Under the pieces are notes generated by a model. That model was not told the DNA's origin and ran no database searches. It worked only from the letters and a program-made list of their open reading frames with translations. 64,000 nucleotides of DNA from Bacillota bacterium (GTDB taxonomy: Bacteria; Bacillota; Clostridia; Lachnospirales; Lachnospiraceae): assembly GCA_023415635.1 (NCBI GenBank), contig JAEZJV010000040.1:62001-126000 (forward strand). Reading direction: 5' to 3'. Made by a program: the position numbers and the translations under genes. Below are positions 18,239 to 28,049 of this stretch, in pieces; position 1 is the first letter of the stretch, and each line of letters starts with the position of its first letter.

Positions 18239-20443
18239 TTATTTAATCTTGAATTGTTTAATTGATTCCTCAAGCTTCTTGGCATCGTCTTCCAGCTCCG
18301 CTGCAGCAATTCTCAGTCTTTCCACAGAGTCTACCTGACTGACTGCAGTTGCGCTTACCTCCTCTGCCGCAGCAGCAGTCTGTTCGGAGACTGCCGAGAT
18401 ACTCTGGACAGCATCCATCGTACCGGTCTTTGCTTCTTCTATTTTCTGAATACCGGATGCAATATTGTCAAGATTATTAGCCAGATCATTTACGTGATCA
18501 TTAATACTGTCAAATACTTCAACCGTCTTGCCGAGTGCCTCGGACTGGGACTCAACAATGTATTCTGCCTGTTTTGCTGTGTCTACCGTATCCTTTGTCT
18601 TAACCTTAATCTCATTAACAATATTCTGAATCTGTTTTACCGCATGAACGGACTGGTCAGCAAGGGATCTAATCTCTTCGGCAACTACTGCAAAGCCTAA
18701 TCCGGCTTCTCCGGCTCTGGCCGCTTCGATAGAAGCATTGAGGGAAAGCAGATTGGTCTGGGATGCAATATCATTGATGACCTTTACAAAACCTCCGATA
18801 TTTTGTGACTGTATCTCAAATTCTTGAATCTTGGAGATCACGTCGTGGGTGATATCTGTTGTAGCCTTCGCTTTCTGGCTAAGCTCATCGATGATGACAA
18901 TACCCTCACCGGCAATCTTCTTGGTCTTATTCGCAATCTTCTCTATCTCATTAGTATTACTATAAACCTGATTAATCTGGTCAGATAAACCGGCCATCTG
19001 AAGTAAGCACTGCTCCGTATCTCCAGCCTGCTGCACGATACCCTGTTCGATATCGTCTATGGTTCTTGAAATATCCTTGGTAGCCGCCAGAAGATGCTCT
19101 GCATTGGTGGTAACCCCGGAAGATGAATGGCTTACCTTACTTCCAACCTCCTGCACTTCTCCGATCAGCTTACGCATATCAGAGAGCATATTTCCGATTC
19201 CTTTAGAAAGATGAAGGAATTCATCCTTCCGCTTCGTATCGAAGCTAGTGGTTAAGTCACCCTTTGCAGCAAGGGTGATTTTCTTATTCAGGAAGCTGAT
19301 TGCCCTACTTATTCCACCTACAATCAAGATAACCGTTATGATGGCAATAATACTGGAAATGATAACAAAGGCAACATTTAAGCTCTTAATTCCCGATACC
19401 TGCTGAAGAATGGTATCCTTCGGGATCAAGGCACAGATTGCAGCCTCTACATCCTTCAGTTTACTGTACAGGAACAGATATTCCTTCCCCTGATAGGTTT
19501 GATAAGAAAAACCTGCCAGTTCTTCTGAAGCCATTGCCTTTTGGTAAAAAGGCTGCCCCACGAATATACTTGTCTCCTCCGAGCCTGTGATAATTTCTCT
19601 TCCATCCGAGGTGACAAAAGCCTTGATGCTGTTCTCACCCATATCATATTTTGCAAACATGTCCACTATCTGCTGCTTTGACACGTCGATTACTATAAAC
19701 CCATTACGTGCGTTTAAGGAACGAAACAGAGAAAACGCATAATCCTTAGTACTATAAGGAATTTTTCCCCATATAATCATAGAATCAAGCTCGTCATGCT
19801 GTCCTACCCAAATGGTTTTCACGGACTTATCATCAAACTTTTTGCCTGTCTCTGTCTGTCTGAATTTCTCGTAGACACTGTCCTGCGTAGCTGCCTGTGA
19901 AGAAAAGGTTTTTCCCTCCAAACCGAAAATATGTACTCCTGAGATAAAAGAATTCATCTTCTTTACAAGCTGAACATCCTTCTCCAGAGCGTAACGGGTA
20001 TTGATGAAATGTGATTCATCCTGACCCTCCTGTCGGTTAAAGTAAGTACCGATATCATCATCCAAAAGCATCTCTGCGGATCTTTCTTCAATAGCCAGAA
20101 AGCCAAAATCCAGGAAGTCAGCGACAGCCTTAATTGTAGAAGCAGAGCTACTCTCATAATTGGTTACGATAGCTTTTTCTGACCTGGAATAAGAGATAGT
20201 ACCATATACCGCCAGAAGTACAATCGGAACCAATAACCCGATAAAGAGTTTTACCCGGATACTAAGAAGAATATGTAGCAGATTCTTTCCTCTCAATCCT
20301 TTCGTCTGCCCTGCGATATTTTTGGTTGTTGTCCTACTGCTCCCTTGTAAGACATTCCTTTGAAGCTTTCGAAGCTTATTTAAAACATTTGAAGCTTCTG
20401 ATTTGTTCTCTCCCTTGTTACTATTTGATACTTTGCCCTTCAT
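18239..20443 (-). CDS. Methyl-accepting chemotaxis protein
   Basis: A 734-residue transmembrane chemoreceptor. A long 60-residue basic cytoplasmic tail precedes helix 1 (about 64-86). An extracellular double-Cache-like sensor (about 90-355), a second helix (about 360-385) and HAMP follow, then a signalling domain with the conserved hairpin tip (NLLSLNASIEAARAGEAGLG, then FAVVAEEIRSLADQS). It would report to CheA/CheW encoded elsewhere. No chemotaxis or flagellar genes adjoin it. The ligand is unknown. Confidence 0.93.
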   Translation of the reverse strand: MKGKVSNSNKGENKSEASNVLNKLRKLQRNVLQGSSRTTTKNIAGQTKGLRGKNLLHILLSIRVKLFIGLLVPIVLLAVYGTISYSRSEKAIVTNYESSSASTIKAVADFLDFGFLAIEERSAEMLLDDDIGTYFNRQEGQDESHFINTRYALEKDVQLVKKMNSFISGVHIFGLEGKTFSSQAATQDSVYEKFRQTETGKKFDDKSVKTIWVGQHDELDSMIIWGKIPYSTKDYAFSLFRSLNARNGFIVIDVSKQQIVDMFAKYDMGENSIKAFVTSDGREIITGSEETSIFVGQPFYQKAMASEELAGFSYQTYQGKEYLFLYSKLKDVEAAICALIPKDTILQQVSGIKSLNVAFVIISSIIAIITVILIVGGISRAISFLNKKITLAAKGDLTTSFDTKRKDEFLHLSKGIGNMLSDMRKLIGEVQEVGSKVSHSSSGVTTNAEHLLAATKDISRTIDDIEQGIVQQAGDTEQCLLQMAGLSDQINQVYSNTNEIEKIANKTKKIAGEGIVIIDELSQKAKATTDITHDVISKIQEFEIQSQNIGGFVKVINDIASQTNLLSLNASIEAARAGEAGLGFAVVAEEIRSLADQSVHAVKQIQNIVNEIKVKTKDTVDTAKQAEYIVESQSEALGKTVEVFDSINDHVNDLANNLDNIASGIQKIEEAKTGTMDAVQSISAVSEQTAAAAEEVSATAVSQVDSVERLRIAAAELEDDAKKLEESIKQFKIK

Positions 20444-20694
20444 AAAATAGCCCCCCGTGATATGTACATTACAAGAATGGTTATTGTATCAAAAGTAGCA
20501 TATGTGCGTTCAGTATAGATAGATTGATTCGCATAGCCGTGATCTATCTTTATCCCAAATGTACAAAGCATCCTTTGACACTAAACATGAAACTAGTAAT
20601 TAAAGCCATTATATCACAGGCAGACCCAGAAAACCATTGTTTTTATAGTATTTTGACTAAATTAATTCAATTTTGCGGCGAAATTTCGTCATGA

Positions 20695-21696
20695 TTACCA
20701 ATTATTCACTGCATGTTCTGCGAAGGAAGTCAAATTGTCAATCTTTAAAACACTTCCGTCATCCAATACTACCCTGCCTGAAAAATTACCAAACATCTGA
20801 TGACAGCAATTGTCGACCCAAAGTAATTTTGTCTTGGTAGTTCTGTCATAGGAAGGTGTGAGGGTCAGATCCAGTCTTCCTTCCTCGTCATAGATATGCC
20901 AGGGCATACTGTATTCGGACCCCAGATCAAAATGCACCTCACCCAGCTTATGAACCGTATCTCCGAAGAACAAGATATTCTCCGTAGCATATTTCGTATT
21001 ACCGAAACCGCGTCCTAAATTGAACCCGAAAATCTTATCCTCCACGTATCCGGTTCCATTGCTCCAATACCATTCGTTATGAAAGGGCCATACTCCTCTG
21101 CCCCAATCGAGAAGGCCAAAGGAATCTTCGCTAACAAAATGGTGGGTTTCCCCCCCGTAGGTAACCGTCCCTTCCGCAAGCATACAGTTTATTTTGTGAT
21201 TATAATAGAAGGCCTTTGGCGATTCATCGAAGGGAATATTGATGACGAGAGAATTATTATTTTGCCTGGTCAGTGTGATGTCAGCTTCGAAATCATCCCA
21301 TTTGCAATAAAGAAAACGCTTATTACCCCTGGCTTCAAAGCGCATTTGTCCCGCTTTCTTATTATAGCTTATGAGATGATCCTTTTCTGCATTTTCCGGC
21401 AGATGCAAGGAGTTGAAGGGAAGTACCAGTAAGGTTCCCTTCTCTGCCAGCATCGTACCCCGAGTAAAATCAAAAAACATAATTCCGACCTGTCCGGCAT
21501 ATGCAGCATGCCCAATGGTGAACTGAAGGCAGTAATTACGATCGGATATCTGATAGAAATCCCATTCCTTAATTCGAAAAGGCGATGCTTTAATGGCTTT
21601 TCTCTGATAGGTTAATACACTTCTGATAGAATAACCGGGATTTGGAGAGCCCTTTTCGTCCAGGACCGGCCCCGGCTGTGATAGCTGCTTTTGCAT
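20695..21696 (-). CDS. DUF2804 family protein
   Basis: A 333-residue soluble beta-rich protein with the DUF2804 hallmarks: GHAAYAGQVGIMFFDF in the first half and DWGRGVWPFHNEWYWSNGTG in the second, with many aromatic residues of the sort seen in lipocalin/AttH-like or carbohydrate-binding folds. The function of the family is not established. It is 14 bp behind an MFS transporter gene, so the two are translated from one mRNA and probably act on the same compound. Confidence 0.85.
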   Translation of the reverse strand: MQKQLSQPGPVLDEKGSPNPGYSIRSVLTYQRKAIKASPFRIKEWDFYQISDRNYCLQFTIGHAAYAGQVGIMFFDFTRGTMLAEKGTLLVLPFNSLHLPENAEKDHLISYNKKAGQMRFEARGNKRFLYCKWDDFEADITLTRQNNNSLVINIPFDESPKAFYYNHKINCMLAEGTVTYGGETHHFVSEDSFGLLDWGRGVWPFHNEWYWSNGTGYVEDKIFGFNLGRGFGNTKYATENILFFGDTVHKLGEVHFDLGSEYSMPWHIYDEEGRLDLTLTPSYDRTTKTKLLWVDNCCHQMFGNFSGRVVLDDGSVLKIDNLTSFAEHAVNNW

Positions 21697-21710
21697 ATGA
21701 TACCCTCCTT

Positions 21711-22991
21711 TTATTTCAAAGCTCTTCTATGGGACAACAGCCTCCCCGCCGGAATCAGCGGCAAAAAGGTCAGCACGGTCAGGATGGCAGCTGCGATAAA
21801 CAGAGATTCATTCGGTATCATTCCTGCCTTCCCGTCTACTACTGCTTTTGTTCCGTAACTACTGATCATAAGACCCGATATTGCCGGACCAATGATCATT
21901 GGGATACATACAAAAAACAACTGCTTAATTCCCTCAAACTGCCCTCTCTGATCCTCCGGATAAAGATTCTTGAACCAGGCAGTGAGCGTCTGCAGAATAA
22001 TTACGTATCCTGTACCGGTCAAAAGCATACCGAGGCCAAGGATAAGAATCTGACTGCCCGCGGCAACGATGACAAGTCCCAGGATATTGACGAGCAACGC
22101 TACAGCAATCACTCTGGTATTTTTACCCCTGTCAATAAAGCCGGCTGCAGGAATGGTCAGAACGACGGCAACGAGCAGACTGGCACCTTGTACCAAGCCG
22201 GTTATTGAATAATCCAAACCCAGATAATGTACGAAATAGATTGTCACATATGGAAAATATACATTAAAACCAATAAAATATACCATCATTATAACAAAGA
22301 CCCAGAACAATTCCTTATTCTCCTTTACTGTCTTGTAACGGAATACGGAAAAGAACTGATGCCAGAAGCCTTTTGGATCCTTCCTTGCCACTAGAACAGG
22401 CGAATCCTTCAGTGTAAACAATGTCAATATACCGATTACCGATACGATACCACCGATGATGATAAAAAAAGCAAAAAAGTCCAATCTATCAATGATATAG
22501 CCGGATATCACCGAACCTATGATTGTCGCCAGCACAGGCATTGTCGCAAAAGCACCTCCGACCTTTCCCCTGTTAGTTTCATTCGATATATCGGTTGTCC
22601 AGGCACAGAAAGCACTATCATAGCCTACCGAGCCGAAAAAGCTCATAATAGCGTCCAGAACAACCACGAAGCAGCCTGCTGCAAAAACAGATGTTATCGG
22701 CAGAAATTCCGTAACACCGAAAGCAATCGTAAATAGACCCCATAATATATATCCGGCTGCTATGAAGGGTTTTCTCCTTCCCTTCCGGTCTCCCATCGTT
22801 CCAATCAGGAAGGTTGCAAAGGTAGTGACCGTGGCACTGACACCGATCATCCAGGATACAATTACGGGATTTGGTGCAATTTTTGCATAAACAAAGGTAT
22901 TAAACCAAGCATTTTCCACATTCCAGCACAGCTGACCTGCCATCCCTAAAATCCAGATCAGTGCCCAGTTCTTTCTGCTTATCCTCTCCAT
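21711..22991 (-). CDS. MFS transporter
   Basis: This 426-residue protein has 12 hydrophobic segments. The loop between helices 2 and 3 carries the MFS signature GTMGDRKGRRKPFIAAG, and FIDRGKNTRVIAV is its counterpart in the second half. The N-terminal WNVENAWFNTFVYAKIAP resembles transporters of the GPH/MFS border that often accompany carbohydrate genes. First intact gene of a pair with DUF2804; the RBS is GAAGGAG. Confidence 0.85.
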   Translation of the reverse strand: MERISRKNWALIWILGMAGQLCWNVENAWFNTFVYAKIAPNPVIVSWMIGVSATVTTFATFLIGTMGDRKGRRKPFIAAGYILWGLFTIAFGVTEFLPITSVFAAGCFVVVLDAIMSFFGSVGYDSAFCAWTTDISNETNRGKVGGAFATMPVLATIIGSVISGYIIDRLDFFAFFIIIGGIVSVIGILTLFTLKDSPVLVARKDPKGFWHQFFSVFRYKTVKENKELFWVFVIMMVYFIGFNVYFPYVTIYFVHYLGLDYSITGLVQGASLLVAVVLTIPAAGFIDRGKNTRVIAVALLVNILGLVIVAAGSQILILGLGMLLTGTGYVIILQTLTAWFKNLYPEDQRGQFEGIKQLFFVCIPMIIGPAISGLMISSYGTKAVVDGKAGMIPNESLFIAAAILTVLTFLPLIPAGRLLSHRRALK

Positions 22992-23015
22992 AATAACTCC
23001 TTCTCCATACAGCTC

Positions 23016-23159
23016 TTATTTGCCAAAAGCAGCCTGATTATTAGCCGGACTGTTTCTCTTCGGTCCGGTATGACTATAGCCCAGAATCTAATTAGTTCCG
23101 ATCAGCATTCTGGATAAGGAAATTCCTTCAACCTCTGTACGTGGAAATATATTGTTCAT
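23016..23159 (-). pseudogene. N-terminal gene remnant with an in-frame amber codon
   Basis: An ATG at 23159 is preceded by a perfect AGGAGGGG site at good spacing. It opens a frame reading MNNIFPRTEVEGISLSRML then IGTN, stops at TAG (23088-23090) and continues in the same frame as ILGYSHTGPKRN to a TAA at 23016-23018. The pattern IGTN-W-(F/I)LGYSHT recalls, from memory, the start of clostridial TIM-barrel-like proteins, which would make the TAG a W-to-stop change. The gene body is missing, so this is a decayed copy, or a leader peptide for the MFS gene 24 bp downstream. Confidence 0.5.
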
Positions 23160-23228
23160 AGCAACCCCTCCTATAATTTATATATACTTCTCGCCTATTA
23201 GGAAGCTGTGAAGATCTCCCGTTTAAAT

Positions 23229-24995
23229 TTACAGAAATATAGAAACGATTTGCTGGGAGTCCACATCGAATAGTCCTTTGGTAGTCAGCCTGAGCTTCGG
23301 TATGACAGGCAGACTGACAAATGCCAGACTCATAAAGGGATCGATACCCGGAGCTGTTCCCAGTTCTGTGGCAAGCCTCTTCATAGCCCTGATTTGTTCA
23401 GACAGTGTGACTGCATCCAGATTACTGATTAAACCGGCAACTGATAACGGCAGATTACCGATGATTTTACCATTCAATGCGATTGCCCAGCCTCCCTGCA
23501 TATCTCTGATACAGTTTGCAGCAGTGGCAATATCCGTATCATTCGTACCGACTACGATAATATTGTGGGAATCATGAGCAACCGAGGAGGCTATTGCCCC
23601 ATGCTTTAGACCGTAGCCGTTAATATAGCCGATTCCGATATGATTTGTATCGTGATGACGCTCAATAACCGCCAGCTTCAGTATATCCTTCTTTACATCT
23701 ACTTCCGGTTTTCCTTTAGTAAATGAGACTGTAATCTCCTGGGTAGTAATCTCTCCTTCCACTAGCTGAATCGCACGAAAATATCCTTGCTCCGAATTCG
23801 CCTCTTCCTTATTTTTAATATCCTGAGGGATAATCTCGTTACAATAAAAGGTATGATAGACCCGGCCCAAAATCTCTTTCCTTACCTCGGGTTCCTTCAG
23901 CCTGATACATTGTCCTGAATCGGCTGCTATTCTTCCGTCTTTAATCACTGTGCGGACAGAGAATTCCTTTAGATCGTTCAGTATCACGATATCAGCCCGA
24001 TATCCCGGAGCAATCGCACCTCTGCCCTTCAGTCCGAAATAGTTTGCAGTGTTATAGGTTGCCATTTTTATAGCAATACAGGGATCTGCACCTAGTCTGA
24101 CGGCCTTTCGAAGTATATCATCCATATGACCTTGATACAGAATATCATAGGGATGCTTGTCATCCGTGACAAGCATTGCTCTCTGATGATACGGCGGAGA
24201 GAATAACCCCATAAGAGCTTCTAAGTTCTTCGCTGCAGTTCCTTCCCGGATCATAATCCATTGCCCAAGACGCAGCTTCTCCATTGCTTCGCAGAGGCTG
24301 ATACATTCATGGTCAGACTGAACTCCCGCAGTGATATAAGCACAGGCATCCTTACCCAGCAGTCCCGGAGCATGTCCATCGACCACCTTTCCGGCTGCCT
24401 TAGCATCTGCTATTTTTTGAAGGATATCGCTTGCTCCGCGGATGGTCTCATAATAATCCATTACCTCAGCAAGACCTACCACCTTTTTATTCTGATACAG
24501 AGGTTCGAGTTCCCTTGCCAGCAGTGTATAGCCGTTCTCATCATAGGCTGTCGCCGGAACGCAGGAGGGCAATACAAAAAAAACATCCAAAGGAAGTCCC
24601 TCCGAAGCCTCTAGCATATACTCAATTCCAGTCATTCCGCTGACATTGGCAATCTCATGAGGATCCGTAATTACAGCTGTCGTACCATGTGGTAAAACGG
24701 ACCTGGCAAATTCCACCGGCTTCATCATGGAGCTCTCAAGGTGTATATGTCCGTCAATAAAGCCGGGAGCAACATATAATCCTTTACAATCCAGCTCCGT
24801 CTCTCCTTCATATTCTCCGATCCCTACGATGGTATCATCGCAGATAGCGATGTCCCCACATTCCACCGCTTCACTAAATACATTGATGATATTGGCATTT
24901 TTTAATACTATATCTGCTTTTTGCATACCTCTTGCTACTGCCAATTCCTTTACCTGCACATTGTCACCACTTTCTTTGAGAGGATATGCTATCAT
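23229..24995 (-). CDS. ade: Adenine deaminase
   Basis: An amidohydrolase that converts adenine to hypoxanthine and ammonia for purine salvage. The 588-residue protein shows metal-site DGHIHLESSM and TDPHEIANVSG in the first third, DDKHPYDILYQGH mid-way and the C-terminal SVAHDSHNIIVVGTND typical of the Ade/AdeC group. ATG 24995 is chosen; a TTG at 25037 would add 14 unconserved residues. The RBS (GAAAGAAG) is weak. No purine riboswitch was recognised in the leader. Confidence 0.93.
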   Translation of the reverse strand: MIAYPLKESGDNVQVKELAVARGMQKADIVLKNANIINVFSEAVECGDIAICDDTIVGIGEYEGETELDCKGLYVAPGFIDGHIHLESSMMKPVEFARSVLPHGTTAVITDPHEIANVSGMTGIEYMLEASEGLPLDVFFVLPSCVPATAYDENGYTLLARELEPLYQNKKVVGLAEVMDYYETIRGASDILQKIADAKAAGKVVDGHAPGLLGKDACAYITAGVQSDHECISLCEAMEKLRLGQWIMIREGTAAKNLEALMGLFSPPYHQRAMLVTDDKHPYDILYQGHMDDILRKAVRLGADPCIAIKMATYNTANYFGLKGRGAIAPGYRADIVILNDLKEFSVRTVIKDGRIAADSGQCIRLKEPEVRKEILGRVYHTFYCNEIIPQDIKNKEEANSEQGYFRAIQLVEGEITTQEITVSFTKGKPEVDVKKDILKLAVIERHHDTNHIGIGYINGYGLKHGAIASSVAHDSHNIIVVGTNDTDIATAANCIRDMQGGWAIALNGKIIGNLPLSVAGLISNLDAVTLSEQIRAMKRLATELGTAPGIDPFMSLAFVSLPVIPKLRLTTKGLFDVDSQQIVSIFL

Positions 24996-25285
24996 TATAA
25001 TACTTCTTTCGTATCCCTGCAATTTGAGATTTATCAACCTTAGTAAGCATCTCAGATGTATTCATCCACAACAATGCCCTTCGCTGATACTATGATCGAG
25101 CTTATTGTCCTTCTGATATTGATCCAGAATAGTTTTTATTGCTTTCTTTTAATTCTTGATATTATTGCGGGTGATTTCATCCTCCCCAAGGATATGATTT
25201 TACTCTATCCATCGATACTTTCCAGAAATTCGATAATGTTACTGTGAAAAAGAAGAGAGGCAAGGGGGCTTTAATGGTCTATAAT
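24996..25285. other. Intergenic region upstream of adenine deaminase
   Basis: About 290 bp between the adenine deaminase start and the DegV terminator. It contains a short palindrome GCATCTCAGATG near 25047 but no convincing promoter, riboswitch or coding frame. Confidence 0.4.
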
Positions 25286-25319
25286 GATAAAGGATTCAGC
25301 CGGAGCTGAATCCTTTATC
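25286..25319. terminator. Terminator after the degV-family gene
   Basis: A perfect 15-bp stem, 25286-25300 with 25305-25319, has a 4-nt loop and sits immediately behind the DegV stop codon. The U-tract is weak, but the stem is very stable. Confidence 0.75.
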
Positions 25320-25321
25320 AT

Positions 25322-26173
25322 TTATCTGCAATAATACAATATACCCAGTGTATTAGGACCGCAATGGCTGCTGATTACACCGCCTGCACGAGTGATGTTT
25401 ACCTCTCTGAAATAATTCAATCCTGCCAGATAGTCATAGGTTTCCCTTAGAATTTCTTCTTCTATTCCTGAATGAGTGATAAACACTCTCGCCGAATCAG
25501 CCTTTAAAAGCTCCGGCTCCAGCTCCCTCGCATAATTTCTGATCACTACCTGGGCTCTGCCTCGGTATTTTTTCGATACTCCCATCTTGCCGTCCGTGAC
25601 TGCAATCATCGGTTTCAGCTTAAGAGTATTGCCAAGAAGAGCTGCCACAGAATTGCATCTGCCGCCCCGGTGCAGATAGGTAAGTGTATCGACAACAAAG
25701 GAAGCCCTAACCTTATTACGAGCCTTCTCAATCACTTGTACAATCTCTTCCGCTCGAATACCCTCCTGAGCCAGCTGTGCAGCTCTCAGCACCTGAAGTC
25801 CGATTCCTGTGGAAAGATTCTGAGAATTAATGACCCATATTCTGTCATAAGCCAGCTCCTCAGCAGCCATACGAATAACCTGACAGGTCACGGACATCTC
25901 TTCGGAAATTCCTATAAAAATAATATCTTCTCCTGCTTCTGCCATAGGGCGAAGCAGCTCAAGTACAAAGCCCAGCTCCGGCGCAGCGGTTTTCGGCGTC
26001 ATATGAACCTCATCTGACCAGCGGTAGATTGCTTCCGGTGTAATATCCTTACCATCCTGATAACTCTTCAAATCCAATACAATATTGAGTGGAATAATCG
26101 TGATATGATATTGTTCCAGCAACTCCTCCGATAAATCACAGGTGCTGTCTGCTACAATTCTTATTGTTCCCAT
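25322..26173 (-). CDS. DegV family fatty-acid-binding protein
   Basis: A 283-residue cytosolic protein. N-terminal IRIVADSTCDLS and the later TYLHRGGRCNSVAALLGN plus LKPMIAVTDGKM are the hallmarks of DegV/FakB proteins. These bind one fatty acid and, with a FakA kinase, feed it to phospholipid synthesis. The terminal ITRAGGVISSHCGPNTLGI is also typical. No fakA is nearby, which is usual for extra copies. A single-gene transcription unit with its own terminator. Confidence 0.93.
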   Translation of the reverse strand: MGTIRIVADSTCDLSEELLEQYHITIIPLNIVLDLKSYQDGKDITPEAIYRWSDEVHMTPKTAAPELGFVLELLRPMAEAGEDIIFIGISEEMSVTCQVIRMAAEELAYDRIWVINSQNLSTGIGLQVLRAAQLAQEGIRAEEIVQVIEKARNKVRASFVVDTLTYLHRGGRCNSVAALLGNTLKLKPMIAVTDGKMGVSKKYRGRAQVVIRNYARELEPELLKADSARVFITHSGIEEEILRETYDYLAGLNYFREVNITRAGGVISSHCGPNTLGILYYCR

Positions 26174-26254
26174 TAGAATTCTACCCCTTTCAGGTTATAC
26201 TCTTGCTATATTCTACTACAAACCGAAATAATAAAAAAGCTTCCGACAGAATAA

Positions 26255-26506
26255 TTAATTATTTATAACAAACTCCAGCTCATTGTCCAAGAAGCTGACA
26301 GAAATGCCTTTGTTCCTAAAATACTGTATGATCTCCTGTTTCATCTCCTCATATCTGCCTTCACAGGCAAAACTACTGAGCTCTTCCACAGTAAAGCTCT
26401 GACTCCCACAGGCATCATGCAGATGCAGCTTAAAGCGCAGGTTTTTCTCCTCCAGCAGATGATTGATTTCGATGACCTCATTATAGGTAATAATTGTTCC
26501 TGCCAT
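26255..26506 (-). CDS. Small HDACG-motif protein (RDAC-like)
   Basis: An 83-residue protein with a conserved core LHLHDACGSQSFTVE and an amphipathic second half. Similar short clostridial proteins are given the name RDAC family; I recall this from the motif and cannot confirm it here. ATG 26506 follows GGAGG at 9 nt. It is 16 bp behind the Cys-rich DUF3795 gene, so the pair is an operon. Function unknown. Confidence 0.65.
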   Translation of the reverse strand: MAGTIITYNEVIEINHLLEEKNLRFKLHLHDACGSQSFTVEELSSFACEGRYEEMKQEIIQYFRNKGISVSFLDNELEFVINN

Positions 26507-26522
26507 AAAAGACAACCTCCTT

Positions 26523-26900
26523 TTATCTTCCGAACATAATTAACTGTCTGATTCCCTCCTCTGTATCGGGTACATCATAATCTCCGGTTATTGAATTCTC
26601 ATAATGATATCGAATGCCTGCCTTTTCATTTCTCTCCAGGCACCGTAACAATGCCTCTTCTCCAAACTCATGAATAAATTTTGCGAAGACCCTGATCCTC
26701 AGCTTATCAAGCATGCCTCCGCTACAAGGGAATTCATCACATTTCCAGCATCCCTTCAGGCCTTTATCCCTGCAGCAATTAAAGTTCTTACACCATTCCT
26801 TATCTTTACAGCCCTCATTCCCGCAGCCTGCACAATTATCGTTTTCACTGCAGATGCAACAAGCCAGACCGCAATAAGCAAAGCCCATTTCCCTTTTCAA
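26523..26900 (-). CDS. Cys-rich DUF3795 family protein
   Basis: A protein of about 125 residues whose first half holds many cysteines, in CGLACCICSENDNC, CAGCGNEGC and then CKNFNCC, GCWKCDEFPC. This is the pattern of DUF3795 proteins, thought to bind metal. The start is uncertain: TTG 26900 has GGAGGG at 7 nt and is preferred; ATG 26888 is closest to the conserved region but has no spaced RBS. Function unknown. Confidence 0.75.
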   Translation of the reverse strand: MKREMGFAYCGLACCICSENDNCAGCGNEGCKDKEWCKNFNCCRDKGLKGCWKCDEFPCSGGMLDKLRIRVFAKFIHEFGEEALLRCLERNEKAGIRYHYENSITGDYDVPDTEEGIRQLIMFGR

Positions 26901-27065
26901 CCTATATCCCTCCAACCTTAGTATATTAATTCATGATCAAACAATATTATAAGGAAAATTTTAGCATATATGCTTGACCAATTCAACCATGCTGCGAAAA
27001 AAAACGCTTCCTCCTACATCCGGAGTGAAGGATATTTAGTCCATCAATATAAAAAATACCATATC

Positions 27066-27908
27066 TTAATCAAGAAACATAGCGTTCTTCGGTATGGTCT
27101 TAAATGTCTTTTTGAATGCCCTGGAAAAGGTAGAATAATTCCTGAAGCCACTCTGATAGCAAGCTTCAGTCAGTGAACTACCGTTCTGCACCAGGCTCTT
27201 GGCTAGTAGCAGTCGTTTCTCCGTTATATAATTACCTATGGTGTATCCTGTCTCCTCCTTAAAAAAATGCATGAGATAATAACGGCTTAGATAAAATCTT
27301 GATGACAGGGCCTCTATCGTCAGTTCTTCTGATAAATGGGAATTGATATAATCGATAATCTGAAGCAGCTTTGTGTTGCCCTTGGCTGAATCAAGATAAT
27401 TAATATGATTAGAGATTGCTGTTCTGTTCAGCTGAATCATAAATTCAAGGAATAAAATTCTTTGATACAGCTCCTGTGCAAAGGCATGATCCGCAAAGGA
27501 GTGTTCCAGCTCCTGACACACCTGATACAGCTTACTTTTCTCCAAGGAACGAATACGAAGTACATTGGAATGTGCTTCCCTGGCCCTGTTAAAGCAATAG
27601 CTTAAATCATATTCCTTTTCTTTATACGTATTTAAAAACTGTGGTGACACATATATTATGATTCTCTCATATGTTGAATTATCCAGAACAGAAGGCCTGT
27701 GAATTTCACCGGCATTAACTAGTATGATATCATAGGGCTGGAGCACATAGTTCTTTCCTTCAATGGTATAATTGATGTTTCCGCTGATAAAAATGATGAT
27801 TTTATTAAAATCATGATAGTGAAAGCCGAACTCCTTACGTTGCCTGTCAATCAGATGAAACATCCTAAAATCATCCTCTAAGTATCCTGCCTTTTCAAAA
27901 TGAAGCAT
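27066..27908 (-). CDS. AraC-family transcriptional regulator
   Basis: A 280-residue regulator with an N-terminal cupin sensor (FGFHYHDFNKIIIF and VNAGEIHRPSVLD) and a C-terminal double helix-turn-helix (about 180-278; LTIEALSSRFYLSRYYLMHF then GFRNYSTFSRAFKKTF). It is divergent from dapA across 141 bp, so dapA is the likely target. The effector is unknown, presumably a small metabolite bound by the cupin. Confidence 0.9.
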   Translation of the reverse strand: MLHFEKAGYLEDDFRMFHLIDRQRKEFGFHYHDFNKIIIFISGNINYTIEGKNYVLQPYDIILVNAGEIHRPSVLDNSTYERIIIYVSPQFLNTYKEKEYDLSYCFNRAREAHSNVLRIRSLEKSKLYQVCQELEHSFADHAFAQELYQRILFLEFMIQLNRTAISNHINYLDSAKGNTKLLQIIDYINSHLSEELTIEALSSRFYLSRYYLMHFFKEETGYTIGNYITEKRLLLAKSLVQNGSSLTEACYQSGFRNYSTFSRAFKKTFKTIPKNAMFLD

Positions 27909-28049
27909 GCCTGTTCACTTCCTTCCAATTATTTATTTACATAGCATTATATGCAATATCTTAAGCATTATCAAGCTATTTGTTTAAAATAATGTTTTAT
28001 ATAATAGAATCAGAAGCATATACAGCTATTAATTAGAGGAGGTTATCTT

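Noticed and set aside
20444..20694. Cyclic-di-GMP riboswitch upstream of the chemoreceptor
   Set aside because: The leader lacks the conserved GEMM core; only a 7-bp GATAGAT/ATCTATC stem with a long loop is present.
23088..23090. TAG read through as pyrrolysine
   Set aside because: No pyl genes in view and the frame ends 23 codons later without a gene body; decay or a leader peptide is simpler.
25056..25247. Plus-strand hydrophobic ORF upstream of adenine deaminase
   Set aside because: No ribosome binding site, biased composition, and it lies in the leader of the divergent gene; it looks like chance A/T-rich sequence.
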